Below the pieces are notes generated by a model. It saw only the letters and a list, made by a program, of their open reading frames with translations. It was not told where the DNA came from and searched no databases. DNA of 34,018 bases, from the NCBI GenBank assembly GCA_944383465.1, contig CALWPQ010000024.1, forward strand, positions 1 through 34,018, in the 5' to 3' direction. Numbering within the stretch: position 1 is the stretch's first letter; each line of letters begins with the position of its first letter. The position numbers and the translations under genes were made by a program. Positions 25,608 to 34,018 of this stretch are shown in pieces. The stretch is from an uncultured Clostridia bacterium (GTDB lineage: Bacteria > Bacillota > Clostridia > Peptostreptococcales > Anaerovoracaceae).

Positions 25608-25771
25608 ACAAAATTGTCCTTTGACAGCTCCGCAGACATCGGAAAAGGCTTATCCGCGGCACATAAGAGCTTCCGCTTATTGCTGCTTCCTTCCGGACCT
25701 GACAAGGTTCACGGCGTCCCATTGCGCGGGACCCAAACCGCGCCGACGGAGCTGTCAAAAGACAATTTTGT
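25608..25771. repeat. 25-bp inverted repeat enclosing the SRP RNA
   Basis: 25608-25632 and 25747-25771 are complementary over 25 bases with a single difference that is a G-U pair in the minus-strand RNA. The inner 10 bp close the SRP RNA itself; the outer 15 bp extend beyond it. The precursor would form an uninterrupted 25-bp helix, a natural substrate for RNase III, which is known to process the Bacillus SRP RNA precursor. Confidence 0.8.
25623..25756 (-). ncRNA. ffs: Signal recognition particle RNA, small bacterial (4.5S) type
   Basis: On the minus strand the conserved SRP helix-8 core is unmistakable: GTGAACCTTGTCAGGTCCGG followed by AAGGAAGCAGC (about 25680-25711). That segment includes the GGAA-type apical loop and the asymmetric loop bound by Ffh. 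The flanks GACAGCTCCG and CGGAGCTGTC pair to close the molecule. At about 110-135 nt there is no room for an Alu domain, so this is the small type, in contrast to the long SRP RNA of Bacillus. Its place just upstream of dnaX is conserved in Firmicutes. Exact mature ends are uncertain. Confidence 0.93.
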
Positions 25772-25782
25772 CGTACTAATTT

Positions 25783-25811
25783 ATTATATTTGTTTTTGAC
25801 TGTTTCGTCAA
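25783..25811 (-). promoter_or_regulatory. Promoter of the SRP RNA gene
   Basis: Minus strand TTGACG (25806-25811), a 17-bp spacer and a perfect TATAAT (25783-25788). The start would be near 25776, five bases before the long inverted repeat, so the primary transcript begins almost directly with the processing helix. Confidence 0.85.
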
Positions 25812-25860
25812 CAGAAATATACTTTTGGTTTTACGTCTGAATTTTTACTGTTACTCGCAC

Positions 25861-27144
25861 TCAATATTTGGCAGTCATCCTGCCATAATAGCTGTATGAA
25901 ACTGCCGTCAATGCCGCGGATACTAAGCAGAACACCGTAAACATGATATATGCCGGAAGATAGCTTCCTGTTCCCGACAGATCTGCGAGTATTCCCGGTA
26001 CATTTGAAGTTATAAGCGCGCCGCCTGACATCGATATCTGCAGATACCGCACAAGCTTCGCGTACTGCGCACCTTTTCCCATATCGTTCGACCACACCGA
26101 TGTACCGAGGTTGGAAAGCGCATAACCTATACCGAGAGTAAACGCAACGATTATATTTATGATATGGCTTCCTGCATATGCAAAGCAGCAAAGCAGATCG
26201 CCCGCAATTAAGAATATCCAGAAAATCATGCTTGTTTTATATCCGCCGATGCGGTCCGCCATATATCCGAAAAGTAATTTTCCAAGTGTGAGCAGAAGTC
26301 CAATGCCGCTTATCATCGCCGCAATATATCCCGAATCAAATCCCGCACTGCTGTAAAGCACTGATAAATGCGCATAACCTACGCTGGCAACAGCACCCAT
26401 CAGCATACTTGCAGAAATAAGCGTTACCCAAAGAATCTTTGGCAGACGGTCATCATTTTGTTCCAATGCATCAATTTTCGCGGCTGTTTCTTCTACGTTC
26501 TCATTTTGCACAGCGCTGCTTTTCTCCGCACTTGCATCATCTATCTCCGCCCCGAGCGGCATAAGGCCTATATCCTCCGGATTGCTTCTAACTATAAGCG
26601 CTACAAACACTGCCGTTATTATTATGAAAATACCCTCGGCTCTGAATGTCGCAGAAAGTCCGATTGCATCCACAAGCCCCGTCGATATCGGCGGCAGTAT
26701 TATCATCGCCACACCCGTGCCCGCACCGCAAACAGACAACGCCAGCGCCCTGTTCTTCACAAACCATTTGTTCATAAGAATAGCCGCCGGAATCATAGTA
26801 CCGAAGCAATAAGCAAGACCCATTATCGCCGTGCTCACACAGAACATCGCGTATGTACGGCTTATACTAAAGCCTATGTAAGCTGCTGCGGCAAACAGTG
26901 TAGCAAGCGTAGTGCCTATGCGATAGCCGAGCTTGTCGTAATACAGGCCGACAGAAAACATCGCGCAGAAACAGACGAGATTTCTTATCGTTATAAACGA
27001 CGAAACCTGCGTGCTCGTAAACCCGTATGCTTCCTGAATCATCGGCATAAAAATCGAAAAGCCGTTGGCGCCCATTCCCATGCATGCAAACAGCATCATA
27101 GTGCAGGCGGCGCATATGTACCAGCTGTAGTGAATTTTTCTCAT
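25861..27144 (-). CDS. MFS transporter (oxalate/formate antiporter-like family)
   Basis: Membrane transporter of 427 residues with about 12 hydrophobic helices in two halves, joined by a charged central loop (about 200-232, ending ALEQNDDRLPK). The start MRKIHYSWYICAACTMMLF and the segments GFSIFMPMIQEAYGFTSTQV, YYDKLGYRIGTTLA and LMNKWFVKNRALALSVCGAG are typical of the OFA-like subgroup of the major facilitator superfamily. GAAGAAGGAA precedes the ATG. Substrate is unknown; members move small organic anions or other metabolites. It follows the AIR-synthase-like gene by 70 bp on the same strand and may be its operon partner. Confidence 0.85.
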   Translation of the reverse strand: MRKIHYSWYICAACTMMLFACMGMGANGFSIFMPMIQEAYGFTSTQVSSFITIRNLVCFCAMFSVGLYYDKLGYRIGTTLATLFAAAAYIGFSISRTYAMFCVSTAIMGLAYCFGTMIPAAILMNKWFVKNRALALSVCGAGTGVAMIILPPISTGLVDAIGLSATFRAEGIFIIITAVFVALIVRSNPEDIGLMPLGAEIDDASAEKSSAVQNENVEETAAKIDALEQNDDRLPKILWVTLISASMLMGAVASVGYAHLSVLYSSAGFDSGYIAAMISGIGLLLTLGKLLFGYMADRIGGYKTSMIFWIFLIAGDLLCCFAYAGSHIINIIVAFTLGIGYALSNLGTSVWSNDMGKGAQYAKLVRYLQISMSGGALITSNVPGILADLSGTGSYLPAYIMFTVFCLVSAALTAVSYSYYGRMTAKY

Positions 27145-27214
27145 ATCGTTCCTTCTTCTTTTAAATATTGAAATCTCTGAAAAATTTCTAATAAACCTAT
27201 TTATTTTGCCTGAA

Positions 27215-28228
27215 TTATCTCTTCATTACTTTATAAAGCTCGTCAGCTGCGGGCGGAGCAATTTCTTCGCTGCGGCCATCTGCATAGTGCGCAGTAATGC
27301 CGAGCGATGCATCTGTCACCTCGCCGATACAGGTCAGCCTTATTCCTGCTTCCTGCATCCGTCTTTCCATCTCGGCTGTGTTTTCCTGCGGTACTGACAT
27401 CAGCATACAGCCGCTCGATATGAGCCTGAAAAAGTTTATACCATAGTGCGTACAGATTTTCTCGGTTACCGGAAGCACGGGTACACGCTCCGGATAGACC
27501 TTAGCGCCGTTTCCCGACACGGTGCACATCTCCCACACCGCGCCGAAAATACCGCCTTCGGTAATGTCGTGCATTCCGGACGTTCCAACTTCGCCGCCGA
27601 TTATTCCCTCAGGAATTACGCTCACAAAATCGAGAAGCGACTTTGCCTCTTCTATTTCCTCATCTGAAAGTACAGACCTCAGCTCATCTGTAAAATCGCA
27701 GGCGATTATTCCCGTACCTTCTATCCCCGCGCTCTTTGTTATATATATGAGATCACCTGGTTTCATATTGAGCGCGCTTGCCGAACTTCCGCGCACCGCG
27801 CGTCCAAGCGCAGTCGAAACTATCACCGGCGTATTTACGGCAGGTGTAATTTCTGTGTGCCCGCCTATTATCTCTACACCTGCAAGCTCTGCCGCGTGCG
27901 CCGCATCTGCCATAATATGCTCTATATCGTCTGCCGTCGTACCCTGGGGCAGCATAACAGCAAGCAGTATGCCGAGCGGTTCTACGCCGTTTGAAGCTAT
28001 GTCGTTGCAGGATATATGTATGGCGAGTCTTCCTATGTCTGAGACCGCCGCCGTAATTGGATCTGTCGAAAGCACGCATTCATATTTACCGAAATCAACC
28101 ACAGCACAGTCTTCGCCTATGCCCGGTCTTGTTATCACTTCATCTCTTTTATATGTTATCTTATCAAAGACTATTTTTTTTAAAATCTCGCTGTCGAGTT
28201 TGCCGACAGGCAGCGCTTTCTTGTCCAT
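27215..28228 (-). CDS. AIR synthase-related protein (HypE/PurM/ThiL superfamily)
   Basis: ATP-binding protein of 337 residues in the PurM-like superfamily. Signature parts: GIGEDCAVVDFG near residue 37, LSTDPITAAVSDIGRLAIHI, SCNDIASNGVEPLG, IIGGHTEITPAVN and the C-terminal-domain sequence GTSGMHDITEGGIFGAVWEM. These resemble HypE closely, but the protein ends YKVMKR and lacks the C-terminal Cys of HypE that carries the cyanide precursor. It is therefore not a standard HypE despite the hydrogenase in the window, and the pattern is not that of ThiL. Its substrate is unknown. Downstream of ligA by 87 bp. Confidence 0.8.
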   Translation of the reverse strand: MDKKALPVGKLDSEILKKIVFDKITYKRDEVITRPGIGEDCAVVDFGKYECVLSTDPITAAVSDIGRLAIHISCNDIASNGVEPLGILLAVMLPQGTTADDIEHIMADAAHAAELAGVEIIGGHTEITPAVNTPVIVSTALGRAVRGSSASALNMKPGDLIYITKSAGIEGTGIIACDFTDELRSVLSDEEIEEAKSLLDFVSVIPEGIIGGEVGTSGMHDITEGGIFGAVWEMCTVSGNGAKVYPERVPVLPVTEKICTHYGINFFRLISSGCMLMSVPQENTAEMERRMQEAGIRLTCIGEVTDASLGITAHYADGRSEEIAPPAADELYKVMKR

Positions 28229-28315
28229 TTGCTTATCCTTTCCTTACCGAAATTCTATTCGTCACTTTCTGTTTTTCTCAGGTATTTTACCTATATTTAC
28301 CCGAAATACGCCCGT

Positions 28316-30364
28316 TTACTCGGTAATATACGCTTCATCCTTCAAGATATCCTTAATAAACTGTTCCTCCGTTATTATCGGTACCCCGTTTTCCTTAGCC
28401 GCTTTATTTTTTGATGAGCCCGAAGTTATATCATTGTTTATGAGATAATCGGTTTTTTTCGATACCGATCCTGCAACTTTGCCGCCAAATTCGGCTATCA
28501 GCTCTTTGAGTTCGTCTCTGTTTTTGAAATGAGAAAGAGAGCCTGTCACGACAAACGTCTTGCCCCCGATCCCGGAATTTGCTCCTGTCTCTTGCTGCGC
28601 TTTTTTTTCTATTTTCACCTGCGCGTATATATCTTCGGCAATCCGTATCTTCTCGGGATTGTCAAAAAACGCTCTGTAATTATCTGCCATAATATCGCCG
28701 ATACCGTCTATTTCTATGAGCTCGCTGCGCGTTACATTTTTAATGCGCTCAAAATCGTCACCGCAGGCACGGCTTATAAGCCCCGCGTTAGCTGTTCCAA
28801 TCCCCGGAATGCCAAGGCTGTAAAGAAGCCTTGCCGCAGTCGTATTTCTCGCCTTCTCAATGGAAGCTACGAGATTGGCAAACGATTTTTCTCCAAAGCC
28901 TTCCATATTTATAATTTCGTCTTTATATTTTCCCACGCAGAAAAGGTCGGCCGGCTCCGATATGAGCCGCTTAGCTATCAGCTTTTCTATCGTCGCTTCG
29001 GAAAGGCCTTCTATATTCATAGCGTCACGTGAAACAAAAAGCGTAAACCACTTTATCTGTTTTGCCAAACATTCTTTATTTACACACACAAGCGTTTCAA
29101 CACCATTTTCGCTGCGTATTTCCGTATGCTCGCCGCATACGGGGCATTTATCCGGTATTTCAAGTTTTCCGCTTTTTGTTTTGTTTTCCGCTATCTGCGG
29201 AATTATCATATTGGCCTTATATACGGAAATCGTGTCGCCGATTCCAAGTTTCAGCTCCTTTACAATGCTGACATTGTGTACAGACGCACGCGATACAGTG
29301 CTGCCTTCTATATCTACAGGATCGAATATAGCTACGGGATTTATGAGACCCGTTCTCGAAGCGCTCCACTCGATTTCACGGAGAGTTGTGTCCGCTGTCT
29401 CGTCTTTCCACTTAAACGCAATGGAATCGCGCGGAAACTTTGAAGTATTGCCAAGCCTGCTTCCATATTCTATATCGTCGTACGTGAGCACCAGCCCGTC
29501 AGACGGCAAATCGCTTTTCATTACCTTTTTTGCAAACTCATCGACAGCTTCATTTATATTATCTTCTGAAACAAGCGTATGCTCCACCACATCAAAGCCT
29601 TGCTGCGCAAGCCAGCTAAACTGTGCCAGCCGTGAATTGCCGAAATCCACACTCTCCGTGCTGATGCCGTTATTTTCAGCCCCTGCATCGCCGCTTTCTG
29701 CCGCAGCATAAATATTTTCCGTACTAACGAGCGAAAATGCGTAAAAATGCACGCGTCGTTCAGCCGTTATCTTCGTATTTAGCTGCCTTACACTGCCGCT
29801 GCACAAATTTCTCGGATTTTTGTATTTTGCATCTGCATCCTCAATTTCCGCATTTATTTTTTCAAAGTCCGAGTATTTTATAAGCGCTTCACCGCGAAGC
29901 ACAAGCTTGCCTTTATAAGGTATATTTAACGGCACATTGGCAAATACCTTAACATTCTGAGTCACAACTTCTCCAATTTCGCCGTTGCCGCGCGTTACGG
30001 CTTTTACCAGCTTTCCGCTCTCATATGTGAGCACTATCGTCAGCCCGTCAAGTTTCCAGGAAAGCACGCCTGTCTGTGTGCCAAGCCATTCCGTAAGCTC
30101 TTCTCTGCTTTTCGTCTTGTCAAGTGAAAGCATACGCGACTGGTGCCGCTCTTTGGGAAGACTGCTAAGTACTTCATAGCCTACATTTACAGTCGGACTT
30201 CCCGCAAGCACAGTACCGCTCTCCTTTTCAAGCATAACAAGCTCATCATACAGCTTGTCGTATTCAAAATTCGTCATAATCTCACGGCTTTCCTGATAAT
30301 ACGCTCTTGATGCGTCATTCAGAATTTGCACGAGTTCTTTCATTCTTTTTACGGAATTCTCCAT
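28316..30364 (-). CDS. ligA: NAD-dependent DNA ligase LigA
   Basis: Replication and repair ligase of 682 residues. Adenylation lysine is Lys104 in SWKLDGL (KXDG). Other landmarks: the NAD-binding Ia region with AYYQESREIMTNFEYDKLYDEL, GEALIKYSDFEKIN, SDGLVLTYDD, the zinc finger CPVCG...CVNKEC, helix-hairpin-helix repeats, and a C-terminal BRCT domain starting GGKTFVVTGSLSHFKNRDEL. Compared with E. coli LigA it has a Ser/Glu/Ala-rich insertion (about 213-240) in the adenylation domain and LAKQ where most ligases have PAQ after the zinc finger. Probably co-transcribed with pcrA. Confidence 0.96.
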   Translation of the reverse strand: MENSVKRMKELVQILNDASRAYYQESREIMTNFEYDKLYDELVMLEKESGTVLAGSPTVNVGYEVLSSLPKERHQSRMLSLDKTKSREELTEWLGTQTGVLSWKLDGLTIVLTYESGKLVKAVTRGNGEIGEVVTQNVKVFANVPLNIPYKGKLVLRGEALIKYSDFEKINAEIEDADAKYKNPRNLCSGSVRQLNTKITAERRVHFYAFSLVSTENIYAAAESGDAGAENNGISTESVDFGNSRLAQFSWLAQQGFDVVEHTLVSEDNINEAVDEFAKKVMKSDLPSDGLVLTYDDIEYGSRLGNTSKFPRDSIAFKWKDETADTTLREIEWSASRTGLINPVAIFDPVDIEGSTVSRASVHNVSIVKELKLGIGDTISVYKANMIIPQIAENKTKSGKLEIPDKCPVCGEHTEIRSENGVETLVCVNKECLAKQIKWFTLFVSRDAMNIEGLSEATIEKLIAKRLISEPADLFCVGKYKDEIINMEGFGEKSFANLVASIEKARNTTAARLLYSLGIPGIGTANAGLISRACGDDFERIKNVTRSELIEIDGIGDIMADNYRAFFDNPEKIRIAEDIYAQVKIEKKAQQETGANSGIGGKTFVVTGSLSHFKNRDELKELIAEFGGKVAGSVSKKTDYLINNDITSGSSKNKAAKENGVPIITEEQFIKDILKDEAYITE

Positions 30365-30436
30365 TTATCTGTTCTCTCCGTTTTCAGCATTTTATTCAGC
30401 AACGCTCTTTCCGCACCCAAAATATTTTACCGCAGT

Positions 30437-32734
30437 TTAAAGCTTTTTGAGAGGTGCTATATCCTTTGCCAGCTTTTTCAGACCGACGCTGTCAAACATA
30501 ACACTCACTGTGCGTTCGTCGGATTCTATAACGAGCCCGTTTCCGAATTTTCCATGCGTTACCTCGTCACCTGCTTCGTAAGAAGCATTTCCTGCACCGC
30601 TTGCCTTGCTTTTTACCTCCTGCTTGGCATACTTCAGGCTGTCAAAGGGCTTTGCAGAAGACGCAGAGGACGCAAAGCCGTCATATCCACCAAAGCCGCC
30701 GCTGCTCTTCTTGCCGTCGTATATAGCATCCCCGTCTATCAATTTTTTATCTACCTCACGCAAAAATTGCGATTCTCTCGTATAATCAGTCTTACCGTAC
30801 AGCGTGCGCACTGCCGCGCTCGTTAAATAAAGTCTGTCCTTTGCCCTCGTCATACCGACATAGCAAAGCCTTCTTTCCTCTTCAAGCCCGTCAGGTTTTT
30901 CATATGCTCGCCACCCCGGAAACAATCCGTCCTCCATTCCCGGAAGAAACACAACCGGAAATTCAAGTCCCTTGGCACTGTGCATCGTCATAAGCACAAC
31001 TGCATTTTCACTGGCATTATGATTGTCCACATCGGAAATAAGCGCTACCCTTTCCATAAAGTCCTCAAGTGTAAGCTCTGGATCATCTTTTTCGTATTCA
31101 AATATTACCGATTTAAATTCAAGCAAATTTTCTATTCTGCCGTCTGCCTCAACCGTATTCTGATCCTCGAGCGCCTTAAGATATCCCGTGCGCACAAGCA
31201 GTGCATCATATATATCCGAAACTCTAAGATTTTGTTTTTCTTCAGCGCACTCCTTTATGACTCTGAACATTTCCGCGACACTCGTTATCGCTTTTGCCGG
31301 CAGAGCATACAGCACATCTTCGTCGCCAAGCGCGTCAAACATGCTTTGACCGCGCACGTCCGCAAGCGCTCTTAGTTTTTCGACCGTTTTATCACCGATG
31401 CCGCGCTTTGGCTCGTTTATTATTCGCACAAGCGACAAATCATCGGCGCTGTTATGTACAAGCCGCATATATGCCATCATATCTTTGATTTCTTTTCTGT
31501 CGTAATATCTGAGCCCGCCGAGCACTCTGTACGGAATATCATTTCTCAAAAAAGCGTCTTCAAAATTTCTCGACTGCGCGTTTGTCCTGTAAAGCACAGC
31601 AAAATCACGGTATTCAAGTTCTCTGCCGTCTGCCGCTTTGCCGCCCGATGAGCCAACTGCAAGCGTTCTTCCGCTGAGCCTGTCTATTTCCCTCGCAATG
31701 TAGCTCGCCTCATCCTTTTCGTTATCAGCTCTGTAATATATTATCTTATCGCCGGCATCCTTTGACGTCCACAGCTTCTTCGCTTTTCTTCCTTTATTAT
31801 GAGAAATCACCGAATTGGCCGCATTGAGTATATTGCCGTACGAGCGGTAATTCTGCTCGAGTTTTATTACTTTTGTTCCTTTAAAATCTCTCTCAAAATC
31901 GAGAATGTTCCTTATATCCGCACCGCGCCATTCGTATATGCACTGATCGTCATCTCCTACTACACAGATATTGCCGTGCGCACTTGCGAGCATATGCACA
32001 AGCTTATACTGAATGTAGTTTGTATCCTGATACTCGTCTACCATTATATACTTGAATCTGTTCTGGTACCGAATCAGCACATCTTCGTTTTCTGAAAGCA
32101 GCTTAACAGCATTTAGCAAAAGATCGTCGAAATCCATCGCGTTATTTTTTCTCAGTGTATTTTCATAAGCTCTGTACACATTATAAATTACCTTTGTTCT
32201 GAAATCCTCTCCGCACGCGTTTATGTAATCATCGGCGCTTTGACCCTTGTTCTTACAGTCACTTATGATTGAAAGAAAGTATGCCGGAGTAAATTTTTTA
32301 TCATCTATATTCTGCGCTTTTACGATATTTTTAATTACCGTTTTCTGGTCCTGAGGGTCATAAACTGCAAAATTTCTCTCATATCCGAGGCGCTCCGCAT
32401 TTACCCTTAGTATCCTGAGACATGCAGAATGAAATGTCTGTATCCACATACCTGAAATATCCGCCGGCGACATCATAAGCCCCGGTATATCCGCCATAAG
32501 CTCCTCCACTCTTTCTCTCATCTCATTTGCCGCTTTGTTTGTAAATGTAACAGCAAGAATGTTATATGGGCTCACGCCCTGTTCTATGAGATGCACTATT
32601 CTGCAGGTCATCGTGCTCGTCTTGCCGCTGCCTGCGCCCGCAAGTATCAGAAGCGGTCCTTCCGTATAAAGCGCCGCTTCTCTCTGCATATCATTTAATC
32701 TGTCCAAATAACTACCTGAACTTTTTATTGCCAT
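30437..32734 (-). CDS. pcrA: UvrD/PcrA-type ATP-dependent DNA helicase
   Basis: Superfamily 1 3'-5' helicase of 765 residues for repair and plasmid or rolling-circle replication. Q motif LNDMQREAA; Walker A GAGSGKT (33-39); motif II VDEYQDTNYIQY; motif III VVGDDDQCIYEWRGAD; motif IV region LEQNYRSYGNILNAAN; motif V VVLMTMHSAKGLEFPVVF; motif VI EERRLCYVGMTRAKDRL. The C-terminal tail, with a Ser/Gly linker then GDEVTHGKFGNGLVIE, is the Tudor-like domain typical of PcrA. Upstream of ligA by 72 bp, an order common in Firmicutes (pcrA-ligA). Confidence 0.95.
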   Translation of the reverse strand: MAIKSSGSYLDRLNDMQREAALYTEGPLLILAGAGSGKTSTMTCRIVHLIEQGVSPYNILAVTFTNKAANEMRERVEELMADIPGLMMSPADISGMWIQTFHSACLRILRVNAERLGYERNFAVYDPQDQKTVIKNIVKAQNIDDKKFTPAYFLSIISDCKNKGQSADDYINACGEDFRTKVIYNVYRAYENTLRKNNAMDFDDLLLNAVKLLSENEDVLIRYQNRFKYIMVDEYQDTNYIQYKLVHMLASAHGNICVVGDDDQCIYEWRGADIRNILDFERDFKGTKVIKLEQNYRSYGNILNAANSVISHNKGRKAKKLWTSKDAGDKIIYYRADNEKDEASYIAREIDRLSGRTLAVGSSGGKAADGRELEYRDFAVLYRTNAQSRNFEDAFLRNDIPYRVLGGLRYYDRKEIKDMMAYMRLVHNSADDLSLVRIINEPKRGIGDKTVEKLRALADVRGQSMFDALGDEDVLYALPAKAITSVAEMFRVIKECAEEKQNLRVSDIYDALLVRTGYLKALEDQNTVEADGRIENLLEFKSVIFEYEKDDPELTLEDFMERVALISDVDNHNASENAVVLMTMHSAKGLEFPVVFLPGMEDGLFPGWRAYEKPDGLEEERRLCYVGMTRAKDRLYLTSAAVRTLYGKTDYTRESQFLREVDKKLIDGDAIYDGKKSSGGFGGYDGFASSASSAKPFDSLKYAKQEVKSKASGAGNASYEAGDEVTHGKFGNGLVIESDERTVSVMFDSVGLKKLAKDIAPLKKL

Positions 32735-33141
32735 ATTTATATGAAACTCTCCTATTTCTTTTGTAGTATCGCTCTTTATCTTTTTTCACTTCCGTTTCCG
32801 CGGCTCAGCGCTTCCGCTTTTGCCATATTTAGATACAAGTCTGCGGTGTCTAATAGACGCCGTCTTTTGATTATTCTTCTCGTTCCGTATAGTTTAGTAT
32901 ATCATAAAAAACACGCGTTCTAAAGCACCTTATTTAAATTTTATCATTTAAATTTCTTTATCGCCGCTCATCATTTTGAAGTCCGCAGCGCACAGTTTCA
33001 CTGCTTACAACCGCTGCTTTTTACGCTGCATATGATTGACTTTTTTCGTCGATTGTAATATAATTTGCAAAGCGCCTTTTAAAAGCACGCACCAAAAACA
33101 AACGGTAACCAAACCAGACTATACGATGTATAATAAAAGCT
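32735..33141. other. Divergent control region between pcrA and the DUF1275 gene
   Basis: About 400 bp without a gene. Towards pcrA a TATACT (near 32895-32900, minus strand) has only a poor -35 match, so that promoter is tentative. Towards the plus strand lies the good promoter at 33036-33064. I saw no strong hairpin or riboswitch signature in between. Confidence 0.5.
33036..33064 (+). promoter_or_regulatory. Sigma-A promoter of the DUF1275 gene
   Basis: TTGACT (33036-33041), a 17-bp spacer and TATAAT (33059-33064). The 5' untranslated region is about 70 nt and has no clear ribosome binding site before the ATG at 33142. Confidence 0.8.
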
Positions 33142-33807
33142 ATGAACAGACATTTAACACTTGAACAAAAAATATTTTACATAATGGCTTTCATCGGCGG
33201 CTCGATGGCAGGATTTGCCACACTGCGCACGGGTGTGCTCGGATCTGCGCAGACATCAAACCTCGCAGAACTCGCTATTGCAATAGTCGGAGGAGATTTA
33301 TATCACATAACGCTGCGCGTAATAGCTATGATTCTTTATGCTTTCGGTGTCGCTATTCCGCGTATAATCATAAAAAGAACGACTTTGAATGTGAAAATCA
33401 TCAGCGTTATCGTCGACATTCTCGGCATCATTCTTCTCGGCTTTATGCCTGAGCATTTAAATGCCGTAGTCGCGCTTTGGCCGATATTCTTTATTATGAG
33501 CTTTCAATGGAATTCATTTCCAGGTGCACGCGGTTATGTAAGCGCCAGTATATTTTCGACAAATAATTTCAGGCAGGTGGTAACAGGGATTACCGATTAC
33601 TTTCTCGATAAAAATCCCGAGTCCGTAGACAGAGCCCTGTTCTTTACAGGAACTCTGATATCGTTTCACCTTGGAGTTATGCTTTCCTGTATTCTGATAC
33701 GCAGCTTCGGCTTTAAAACAGTATGGGCCTTTATACTCCCAGCACTATTTGCAGTACCGCTCATCAGAAAAGAGCAGCAGCAAAGCGCACTTGCAAAAAA
33801 AGCATAA
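33142..33807 (+). CDS. DUF1275 (YoaK family) membrane protein
   Basis: Membrane protein of 221 residues with about six hydrophobic segments. The family hallmark near the N-terminus is present as GGSMAGFATLRTGVLGSAQTSNL, in the place of the usual TGxxDAxxFL...QTGN pattern (quoted in part: QTSNL). Later elements include FQWNSFPGARGYVSASIFST and FRQVVTGITDYFLDKN. The function of the family is not established. It is a single gene with its own promoter and terminator; no good ribosome site precedes the ATG, yet no better start is seen. Confidence 0.75.
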   Translation: MNRHLTLEQKIFYIMAFIGGSMAGFATLRTGVLGSAQTSNLAELAIAIVGGDLYHITLRVIAMILYAFGVAIPRIIIKRTTLNVKIISVIVDILGIILLGFMPEHLNAVVALWPIFFIMSFQWNSFPGARGYVSASIFSTNNFRQVVTGITDYFLDKNPESVDRALFFTGTLISFHLGVMLSCILIRSFGFKTVWAFILPALFAVPLIRKEQQQSALAKKA

Positions 33808-33841
33808 TACTACTAATAATATTTTTGCATAAAAAACATAG

Positions 33842-33866
33842 CCATGCGCCAAGCGCGTGGTTTTTT
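33842..33866 (+). terminator. Terminator of the DUF1275 gene
   Basis: CCATGCGC (33842-33849), loop CAA, GCGCGTGG (33853-33860), then six T. The stem has one T-G pair. It lies 35 nt after the stop codon and resembles the thi terminator at 12523-12549. Confidence 0.85.
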
Positions 33867-34018
33867 ACATACAAAGAAAGAAGCTCGTCTAAGCCGCTTT
33901 CATTGCTTCTGCATATCTTATTAAACTCAGAAAAACTGCTCGCAGAGATTAAAATAGCGCAAACAAAGCAGAGTATTTCTGTATATGAACACAGCCAAAA
34001 AAATACTCCATACATAGA
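33867..34018. other. Right-hand end without a recognisable gene
   Basis: About 150 bp of AT-rich sequence after the terminator. A short minus-strand frame (34015-33764) spans the terminator and the end of the DUF1275 gene and is not considered real. Confidence 0.5.

Noticed and set aside
25541..25705. Longer dnaX start inside the SRP RNA
   Set aside because: The extra 55 codons are the SRP RNA sequence read in one frame; family similarity begins at the ATG at 25540.
27215..28228. Assignment as thiamine-monophosphate kinase ThiL, linking it to the thi operon
   Set aside because: The conserved segments match HypE-like AIR synthase relatives (TDPITAAVSDIGRLA), not the ThiL pattern with STDMLVEGVHF and NLSDIAAMGA.
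33764..34015. 83-codon minus-strand frame at the right end
   Set aside because: It runs antisense through the DUF1275 terminator and the end of that gene, and resembles no known protein.

Overview
The window looks like chromosomal DNA of a strictly anaerobic, low-to-moderate GC Firmicute of the Clostridia (Eubacteriales). Four things point there. The first is a pyruvate:ferredoxin oxidoreductase next to an energy-converting (Ech-type) [NiFe] hydrogenase. The second is an oxygen-sensitive, ThiH-based thiazole pathway. The third is the Firmicutes block SRP RNA-dnaX-ybaB-recR-(yaaL)-bofA. The fourth is consensus sigma-A promoters with 17-bp spacers and strong GGAGG ribosome binding sites. I cannot name genus or species. 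Most genes lie on the minus strand; the plus strand carries a GNAT acetyltransferase, the thiazole operon, yaaL and a DUF1275 membrane protein.

Layout. 1-260: tandem promoters and leader reading leftwards off the window, almost certainly for an rRNA operon. 504-1013: GNAT acetyltransferase. 1014-1757: a gene-poor gap ending in a terminator hairpin. 1758-8529 (minus): an oligopeptide uptake operon, oppA-B-C-D-F, followed by an M29 aminopeptidase; oppD carries an in-frame stop at codon 7. 8530-8840: a divergent control region with the oppA promoter, a 38-nt palindrome, the thi promoter and a strong hairpin/T-run in the thi leader. 8841-12403 (plus): thiS-thiF-thiG-thiH-tenI, a thiazole-only module. 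12615-16133 (minus): pyruvate:ferredoxin oxidoreductase. 16295-21674 (minus): echABCDEF, with an EchF carrying four [4Fe-4S] motifs instead of two. 21883-25540: bofA, yaaL (inverted), recR, ybaB, dnaX. 25608-25811: SRP RNA with its promoter, flanked by a 25-bp processing helix. 25861-32734 (minus): MFS transporter, AIR-synthase-like protein, NAD-dependent DNA ligase and PcrA helicase. 33142-33807: DUF1275 protein with its own promoter and terminator.

How the parts fit. Peptides taken up by Opp would be trimmed by the co-oriented aminopeptidase and feed amino-acid fermentation. Pyruvate oxidation by the oxidoreductase gives acetyl-CoA, CO2 and reduced ferredoxin, and Ech can reoxidise that ferredoxin to H2 while moving ions across the membrane. 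The oxidoreductase needs thiamine diphosphate, whose thiazole half is made by the neighbouring thi operon from tyrosine, a deoxyxylulose phosphate and ThiS-bound sulfur.

No mobile element, CRISPR array, prophage or tRNA was seen. The observations most worth a second look are the oppD nonsense codon, the terminator-like thi leader without a TPP aptamer, the extended helix around the SRP RNA and the four-cluster EchF. I see no clear sign of an entirely new system.
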